From Macrophomina tecta (Eukaryota > Ascomycota > Dothideomycetes > Botryosphaeriales > Botryosphaeriaceae): a stretch of 64,000 nt of DNA. Positions within the stretch are counted from its first letter, which is position 1. The number at the start of each line of letters is the position of its first letter. A program made the translations under genes and the position numbers. The stretch spans positions 3,224,001 through 3,288,000 of the forward strand of contig JAKSGN010000007.1 of the NCBI GenBank assembly GCA_024180945.1, written 5' to 3'. Of the stretch, positions 57,991-64,000 are shown one piece after another. The notes under the pieces were generated by a model. The model did no database searches and was not told where the DNA came from. It saw nothing but the letters and a program-made list of their open reading frames with translations.

Positions 57991-58030
57991 GCGCTCGCAC
58001 GCTCTCGCACGCTCTCGCACGCTCTCGCCC
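57991..58030. repeat. 10-bp tandem repeat GCTCTCGCAC
   Basis: About three perfect units and a decayed fourth, in the GC-rich intergenic region. Confidence 0.88.
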
Positions 58031-58997
58031 TCTGCAGCCGCAGCGATCCTGACGTAACGCCCGCCTCTCTGCCTCGCGCTCCACTTTGCTCGTGTTGCTG
58101 AAATTCCAGAAGGCGATCCCGCTGCAGCTGCCTGACCCATCACGTCACCCGCGCGGGGCGGAGCCGGATGCCTTGAAAACCACTTCGTCAAGACATGAAT
58201 TCTGCCTGCCGGCCCCAACAATCTCAACCCTCACGCATGCGTCACATACCGACGCAGCCACACGACATCCCAACCACGCTCAATATCTCGACCGCTCACT
58301 TATAGCAAACACCTTATACAGGCGGGAACGACCATAAAACCGCCCGCTATCTCTCCGCTCTGATTCGCTGCTCTCCTCCGTCCAATCAGGATCCCTGGTT
58401 TCCTTCTCGTGTTAAGCGTGCTTAAAACTTCCAGCCTCCTTCACCCTGCCCTCTCTCTCATTGACATGCTCGCTAACGCACTAGTGCGACGGGCGCGCCC
58501 CTCCTCACGCTCGCTGGCTGGTCCTCACATCCATACACTTTCTAGGGTCTGCATTTTTCCCTGCCAGCGATGGAATCCGCACAGCGCCGTGCCGTCGACC
58601 ATGGATCATCTCCTCATCCATCCTTTGAGTCAATTTTCGGCCACCGCCCAGGCCTTGCCAAATTTAGCATCTAAAAATTGTTCTTTGACCCCAGCAACTG
58701 CTGCTTGTGCTTCTATTTTCGCATTCAGGCCCAGCTCTGTCAAAGCAATTGTCAGCCTTGCCGCACAAAGAACAGCTTTCCGAGAAGCAGTATAAGAAAT
58801 AGTCTCCTCCGTTCTCCTGTACCCACTCTTCTGTTCGCGCCCAATCAGCTCCTTAGCCGACCCTTTTACCCTCTTTCCGCAGGCGGACTCCTCTCGCTAC
58901 TTACACATGCACCTGCATGACATCTTCCCCCTTGAAGTACCGCTAAAAAGGCAGGCCCTAACAGTCAGTATTCCTAATACACGAACCAGACTCGAAT

Positions 58998-60653
58998 ATG
59001 GGGGGACGCAACAAGAAAGGCAAACGCAATGGTGGTTACAACAACTATTATCAACAGCCCCGCGGAACTAACAAGCACAACCACTCGAACAATCAGAACA
59101 AAGGCAAAATAAAAGCTGGCAAGTGCAGCGAATGCGGCTCCTTGTCTCATTTTGCCAACCAGTGCGACGCGACCCTCGAAGACAAGGCATGGAAACTCCG
59201 TTTGGACGGCGCCGGTTGGGTTGCCTCATGCCCCCACTGTGGAAAGCAGGGTCATCACCTACCGGTCAACTGCTTCAAAAACCCCAAGAACATGAACAGG
59301 CAAAATAATCAAGGAGCGAACGGCAAACGGCAGAGCTATTGCGAGTTCTGCAAGAGAGAGACCGACCACACGTATAACAGCTGCCAAGAGTCATTTGTTT
59401 GGAAGACCAAGCTAGCTGACTCAATAGCAAACGCTGCAGCTGACCTACCGTACTGCATAATATGCGGTGGTCGCCACCAATGGGAAAGTTGCCAATCTGG
59501 TCGCCGCGAGCGCCGCGAGCGGGAATTCACTGACAAAGCTGCCCGGTCTCTTACGGATTGGTTAGAATGTCCTCCTGGAACCGACCCTGTTTACCGAGCA
59601 CTGTCATTCTGCGGCTATTGCGAGGAGTTCGGCAATCACAACTCAAGACACTGCCATGACTCAGCGGAAGGATACGCGCGCAACAGGAGAGACTTTCTCA
59701 CCGAGCGCTTCGGCACTGCTGCTAACGATGTAGATTACGACTCGGACGACGAACAACGGCGCAGGAGAATGTACTCGTCTACTGTCGACGGAGGCAAGAA
59801 AAAGAGGGTTACTAGGCCCGTTGTCGAGAGAAAGTGCCGCATGTGCCGGACCCTGTTGCCCAAATTAATAAAGCCGACGGAATGCCAACCGGACCTGCCA
59901 ATCTTGGTCAAATGCGTGAACACAAGGTGCGGGAACTACAACGAACTTGAAGTTGAAAACGCGGATGGCACACCCGCAAGGGCGGGATCTAGCAACTGGG
60001 GAGGTCTCACCATCACAACTCGGGAACACGCTGCGCGCTTCCTCGGTGATTCTGAAAGAGACTATCACCCGCATTACGACCAATACACTGTCACCCTCAA
60101 TTCGCAAGGCCAACCTTTTTATGACGGCCCGCAAATTTTGACGCGCAATGCCGCACGCTTGACAGGGACCGACAAGTATAACAACGGCGGTTGGTGGGAC
60201 TTTAACGAGGGCGGTAACTACCAGCTCTTCTTTCCCCCAGCCACAATCCACTTTACGCCCCGTGACAGGGACGTCCGCGCGGAGCCGAACTGTGCCATGA
60301 ACCACTCCCGGTCCGGCCTGATCCCTTTCTGCCACAACTGTGGTGAATACGGCGTCATCTTTGATGATGAAAACGATGTCGTCATGGGCCAGACAGGTCC
60401 GGACAATGAGGGCAATTTCGCTGGTTCGGGCTATGGTTGCGTAGGGTTCCCGAACCCGCAGTACAATCCTTATCACAGCAACGACCAGAGCCTCCCGGAG
60501 CTCCACAAGCACCCGTATATTGATTCCACCTGTTTCTGCACCTGGAAGTTCGGCGTCGGACCGGATATCGTATGGATGTATGAAAAAAAAGAGTTTCAAG
60601 AGCGGAAGACTAACCGCGATCCGCCCAGGGCGATGCGGCTCTTGCTTGCATAG
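58998..60653 (+). CDS. multi-zinc-knuckle protein, family unrecognised
   Basis: Intronless 551-aa protein. After an Asn/Gly/Lys-rich basic head (residues 1-42), five zinc-knuckle-like motifs follow with varying spacing: CSECGSLSHFANQC (43-56, C-x2-C-x4-H-x4-C), CPHCGKQGHHLPVNC (78-92), CEFCKRETDHTYNSC (115-129), CIICGGRHQWESC (153-165) and CGYCEEFGNHNSRHC (205-219). A Lys/Arg patch and a possible zinc ribbon (C280-x2-C283 ... C306-x4-C311) come next, then a C-terminal region of ~230 residues with another CHNCG. CCHC knuckles usually bind single-stranded RNA or DNA, so an RNA-binding role is a reasonable guess. No reverse transcriptase, protease or integrase motif is present, so it is not an intact Gag-Pol element. 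Being intronless among intron-rich genes is notable. Confidence 0.75.
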   Translation: MGGRNKKGKRNGGYNNYYQQPRGTNKHNHSNNQNKGKIKAGKCSECGSLSHFANQCDATLEDKAWKLRLDGAGWVASCPHCGKQGHHLPVNCFKNPKNMNRQNNQGANGKRQSYCEFCKRETDHTYNSCQESFVWKTKLADSIANAAADLPYCIICGGRHQWESCQSGRRERREREFTDKAARSLTDWLECPPGTDPVYRALSFCGYCEEFGNHNSRHCHDSAEGYARNRRDFLTERFGTAANDVDYDSDDEQRRRRMYSSTVDGGKKKRVTRPVVERKCRMCRTLLPKLIKPTECQPDLPILVKCVNTRCGNYNELEVENADGTPARAGSSNWGGLTITTREHAARFLGDSERDYHPHYDQYTVTLNSQGQPFYDGPQILTRNAARLTGTDKYNNGGWWDFNEGGNYQLFFPPATIHFTPRDRDVRAEPNCAMNHSRSGLIPFCHNCGEYGVIFDDENDVVMGQTGPDNEGNFAGSGYGCVGFPNPQYNPYHSNDQSLPELHKHPYIDSTCFCTWKFGVGPDIVWMYEKKEFQERKTNRDPPRAMRLLLA

Positions 60654-61237
60654 AATCGCGGCTGGTCAGGTGGCGGCTGTGTGACTTTGTTGCCATTGAT
60701 GCACCAAGGATCGTCCTTTGTCGGTTTGGTAAAGGACTAGATTTCTTTGTTGTCATCGATAGAAGCGGTTACAGACATGCACCGAAGGAAAGGGGGTGGT
60801 CCTTGGTAAATGAACACTTTCTAGACTCGACTCCTCTATCTGTCTGATGATGACGGCCCTATCCACGGAAATATGAAAATGATCTTCTTCCAAAGGTTTA
60901 TGCTCGTGCTCAGCCATTCAGGTCTGCAGAAGGCGCTTCCCAATCAGCTCAACCGTAAAAGCCGATTTAAAGAGGAATATGATAGCTTTTATGCGCCGAT
61001 GTAAGCCGCTACGATAGCCAGGAAATTGCAACTTGACGTTTTTATGGGCCTTCAGGGTATAGTGGGCGCAAGATCATAACATTGTTAAGAGACTCTGGCG
61101 GCACTGCAGTGCTTGGCCCTCGATCATCCCATTCTAGAACTGGTGCTTCAGCTATTCTGTCTCGTTAGGGGTATCGTGGACCCACATGTCCATCGTTATC
61201 AGCTCTCTTTCATGTGCATGCGCCCTGCTGAGAGCAC
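60654..61237. other. convergent intergenic region
   Basis: 3' flanks of the zinc-knuckle gene (+) and the DUF6594 gene (-). Nothing else seen. Confidence 0.6.
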
Positions 61238-62297
61238 TTATCGAAAATCGTTGCCGATGAAAACGACGCACACGGCGGCAAATCTAGAGAAAATCAGTTC
61301 TGTACTGTCAACCATTAGGGATGTCTGCTACTTACGTTGATGTTGCAGTAAAAACTTCGATCAGGTTTTCCTCTGTGATGAACCAAAGGCATGTCGAAAA
61401 AACTGCGGTGAAAGCAGCAATGAGACCAAGCCGCGCTGGTGTATCGTGGACAGTATACAGTACAACAATAGCCAGCACCGGTAGTATGCTCGCTACGATA
61501 GTAACGACCAGGGCTGCCGCACGCAGAAACTTTTTCCCTGTGTACTTGATCTCTGCTTCGCTGAACTCCCTCGATGTCTCGTCCCCTCCTTGGCGCCGCC
61601 GAGTGAGCGGAAAGCAATTCATCAGTGCATCTGATTCAAACCTACCGTAGGACCCAGGCCCAAGCGTGCTAAGAATCGGGGTAAGCGGTGCCAAATCCAT
61701 TTGGCGAAGGGGTACATGCGGGGCGGGCTCTTCAACGCCACGAGGTCCTTGCCATCAGACCGGACATGCCTGTCTCGGCCCAACAATCGAACGTTCCCTC
61801 TCAATGGTCTTCGCATCCATCCCTGAAGCTCGTTGAGATCTTGCGTCTTCGGAGGCAACCGAGGGGCCATCTGGGAGTACTGTATAACTGCTTCATCTGC
61901 GACAAGGGAAAACAAAAGAGAATACATCAGAATAGACTCTTCCACGCCAGGATCATACTAGAAGGTGCTTTCTATACCCCTTCAGTCCTTCCCGTATCCG
62001 AAGCGCCAATCTCCATTGCTTATTGAGCTTTCCTAGGTCCTCGCACCCCGTATACCTCTCATCGCCCTCTTCCGTGTTTCCCAAAGCGTACCAGTCCAGC
62101 GAAAATGCTGCCCTGTCTTCGTCGTCCGAGGCGTCGTTCTGCGCTTCCAGCTTCCGGAAGTCCTGCTCCAGGCCAACTATCTCCGCCTGCAGGTACAGGA
62201 TGTTCTGCAGGGTGAGCTCACTGAGCTGGCGCACCATCGCGGCCTCCGGATTCCACGCCATCAGCGCAGCGATCTTCGCGTAGCCCTTCTTCGCCAT
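61238..62297 (-). CDS. DUF6594-type fungal membrane protein, splice pattern partly uncertain
   Basis: Fungal DUF6594-like protein of unknown function, about 286 aa in my best model: exons 62297-61959, 61879-61646, 61577-61336 and 61283-61238. The N-terminal part is helical (LTLQNILYLQAEIVGLEQDF), then LLGRDRHVRSDGKDLVAL. Two or three C-terminal membrane helices follow (ALVVTIVASILPVLAIVVLY, ARLGLIAAFTAVFS, FAAVCVVFIG). The last intron (GTAAGT..TAG) is firm. The first join is not: the family-like sequence DEAVIQYSQMAP just upstream of 61879 is coding-looking, but no GT donor brings it into phase with exon 1. A one-base insertion in the GGGG at 61977-61980 or a different exon structure could explain this. 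Confidence 0.7.
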
Positions 62298-63715
62298 AAC
62301 GTCTGTACTCGTGCAGGCCAGCGCGCGCGGGTCGAGACAGGGAGATACAGAGAAGCTGAATGGAAAATGGTAGAGATACGACAGTCGCGAAGGTATCCCG
62401 GGTGAGGAGCACAAGCAATGTACGGAGCACGCGCGTGTACACGCCGCATGCAAGCGCCCGCCCCCACTTTGCATCCACGCCGATCAGACACGCTTTGCGG
62501 CCCGCGCCTCCATCCAGCGGGAAGGATTGGCGCTTGCGGGCGGCTGTATTCCGTACATCATCCACTGGCGGGCGTTTGTCCTGCACTGCCATGGAGAATG
62601 ACCGGGGTTCTCATCCTTCACCTGTACGTCTGTACTCCGCCACGTCTGGTGGGTTTGCTGTGAGCGGTGTAGCAGGCTGCCTTGTGACATTTACTGCCAA
62701 GCAGTTGGTGGCTATCTGTTCTACGGCAGCTCCGAGGCCGGCAGTGAGTTTGAACTTGGGTTGTGCCCGATTGTTCCGACAGATTATGCGATCTCGTTGT
62801 CCTCCTGCTTGACACCACAAGTAAGCAGCAAGAAAGATGACCCACTTTCGATTTCACCTGCTTATATGCTGTTCTAGTGCCGCAAACTTTCCTCTGTGTC
62901 CCCGTATCCTGGCTCTGCAAGTATCGTAGCCGCTTTCGTGATGCAGGGCCTCGCACAGAAAAGGAAGCGGAATCTAAGGAAACGACGCACTTTCACGTTA
63001 CATCATCTACTCGGAGACCTCGACCGCACGCACAAAAGGAAGAGCCAGTGGCGTCCTTTTGAGGGGAGGGTATCTACTACTGTTCTGAAGTCTGGCTTGC
63101 TGCTGGAAGCGTCGGAAGAATACGTCGCATCATATACAGAGGCTAAAACCAGATACGTATCATAAGCCTCATAGACGCGGGTTCTTCTGTAAGATCAAAG
63201 AATCGAAGGGTAAGAGTACTTGCGCTCACTGCGAGTGCAGTATCCGCCGACCCATAGTGGACTTATAGTAGAGAAACAGCAATATCAACAGTTTCTGGTT
63301 AGCCAGGAGGCCAAGGCTGCCAAGCGGGAGAACTGGAGGAAAGAGCAAGAAGCTTTGAAGAAAGGTGAGAAGGAAGGTACCTGCAGCTCCAGTCCGACGG
63401 GATGTCATGAAGTAAAAGGAAGGAAGGGAACTTAGCAGAAAGCCCACAGGAGCACGGAGAGTAGTAGGAGGTATATTACTCTTGAGGCTTGTAGCTATAG
63501 GCTCGATCTTCTCTGGCAGCAGGGAGGTTCAACTATGCTCGGACATGACAATTTTTCAACAGTCGGTTATTCGCGTGTATTCAGACTTACCGCATCTGGG
63601 GAGAATATTTCTTCTCTACGTGCGGCGTAGTACCACCCTGTCTAACTGCGTTCTCTGCTTTAATTTTCTCTTTCTCCTTTGTCTCCTTCGAATCTACGCT
63701 CGTCCCATGACCTAG
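62298..63715. other. intergenic, no gene recognised
   Basis: Upstream of the DUF6594 gene and downstream of the TrpRS gene, both on minus. Plus-strand stretches at 62896-63165 and 63220-63435 are Lys/Glu-rich and weakly protein-like, broken by stops. They might be a decayed element, but I see no family motif. Confidence 0.45.
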
Positions 63716-64000
63716 TCACTTCTTCTCGGCCTCCTTCTTCTCCGGCTTCTTCGGATTAGGGTTGCCCTTCCACTCCAATTTACGGGGCTTCATGAAGCTC
63801 TGCAGAACCTCATCCGTGACCTGAGCCCTGCGTTCCTGGAACGTTTTAACGTATGTCTGCAAATGCTTGATGCACTCCTTCTTCATCTCGCCCGTCAGAA
63901 GCTCGCCTTTTTTATAGCCGTCGTACAGCGTCTTCAACTTCTCATCATCATCCTCAAAGTACGTAATATACTGATACGCGACGTCAATGTCCGGGTTACC
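63716..64000 (-). CDS. WRS1: cytosolic tryptophanyl-tRNA synthetase, C-terminal part
   Basis: The last 94 codons of a class I aminoacyl-tRNA synthetase that charges tRNA-Trp; the rest lies beyond the right edge. The frame is open to the edge, reading GNPDIDVAYQYITYFEDDDE and then LYDGYKKGELLTGEMKK, which is the conserved C-terminal helical region of eukaryotic TrpRS. It ends with a Lys/Pro/Glu-rich tail. No intron is seen in this part. Confidence 0.93.
   Translation of the reverse strand, partial: GNPDIDVAYQYITYFEDDDEKLKTLYDGYKKGELLTGEMKKECIKHLQTYVKTFQERRAQVTDEVLQSFMKPRKLEWKGNPNPKKPEKKEAEKK

Larger units (their letters stand above)
57075..58997. other. divergent intergenic region, 1.9 kb
   Basis: Between the start codons of the C2 protein (-) and the zinc-knuckle protein (+). 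GC-rich up to 58.1 kb with CTG and CGCAC repeats, then pyrimidine-rich towards 58997. No gene seen. Confidence 0.55.

Noticed and set aside
58998..60653. Retrotransposon Gag interpretation of the zinc-knuckle gene
   Set aside because: No reverse transcriptase, protease or integrase nearby and no long terminal repeats noticed; Gag usually has one or two knuckles, not five spread over 180 residues. Domestication stays only a hypothesis.

Overview
This window looks like nuclear DNA of a filamentous ascomycete (Pezizomycotina, perhaps a Dothideomycete; the class is a guess). The protein genes carry short introns, mostly 45-110 nt, with GT..AG ends and CTAAC/CTGAC-type branch sites. The gene families are fungal: a division-1 chitin synthase, Zn2Cys6, C2H2 and HMG regulators, a hybrid histidine kinase, a DUF6594 membrane protein and an Inn1/Fic1-like C2 protein. 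Gene order is not operonic. I saw no tRNA, rRNA, CRISPR array or intact transposon. All exon models were assembled by eye from reading frames, splice signals and family knowledge.

Layout. 0-7.6 kb: 3' end of eIF3i (+), a secreted histidine-phosphatase (+), a protein with a C-terminal Zn-cluster-like motif (-), a small Cys-rich membrane protein made of three short exons (-), and a low-molecular-weight tyrosine phosphatase (+). 9.8-16.3 kb: chitin synthase (+), a short-chain dehydrogenase (+) with simple repeats in its introns, and a secreted proline-rich repeat protein (-). 16.3-21.3 kb holds no gene I can support. 21.3-30.1 kb: a SAM + HMG-box + fungal regulatory-domain protein (-) lies head to head with a hybrid histidine kinase (+) across a 1.2 kb GC-rich gap.

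31-34.2 kb: an IFRD-family protein (-) and an unrecognised small protein (-) that may have more upstream exons. 34.2-39.7 kb is repeat-bearing and almost gene-free. 39.7-43.1 kb: a seven-exon C2H2 plus fungal-specific transcription factor (-), followed by a 5.7 kb gene-free stretch. 48.8-52.3 kb: the mitochondrial translation factor GUF1/LepA (-) and the spindle-checkpoint protein MAD2 (+), divergent. 54.7-57.1 kb: an Inn1/Fic1-like C2-domain cytokinesis protein (-). 59.0-60.7 kb: an intronless protein with five spaced zinc knuckles (+). 61.2-62.3 kb: a DUF6594 membrane protein (-). At the right edge is the C-terminus of cytosolic tryptophanyl-tRNA synthetase (-).

Together the genes cover translation (eIF3i, GUF1, TrpRS), cell wall, septum and division (chitin synthase, C2 protein, MAD2), and signalling and transcription (histidine kinase, SAM/HMG factor, C2H2 factor, Zn-cluster protein, IFRD, two phosphatases). 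Nothing looks like a biosynthetic cluster. The least explained items are the multi-knuckle protein, the secreted Pro-rich repeat protein, the small Cys-rich membrane protein and the SAM/HMG-kinase divergent pair.
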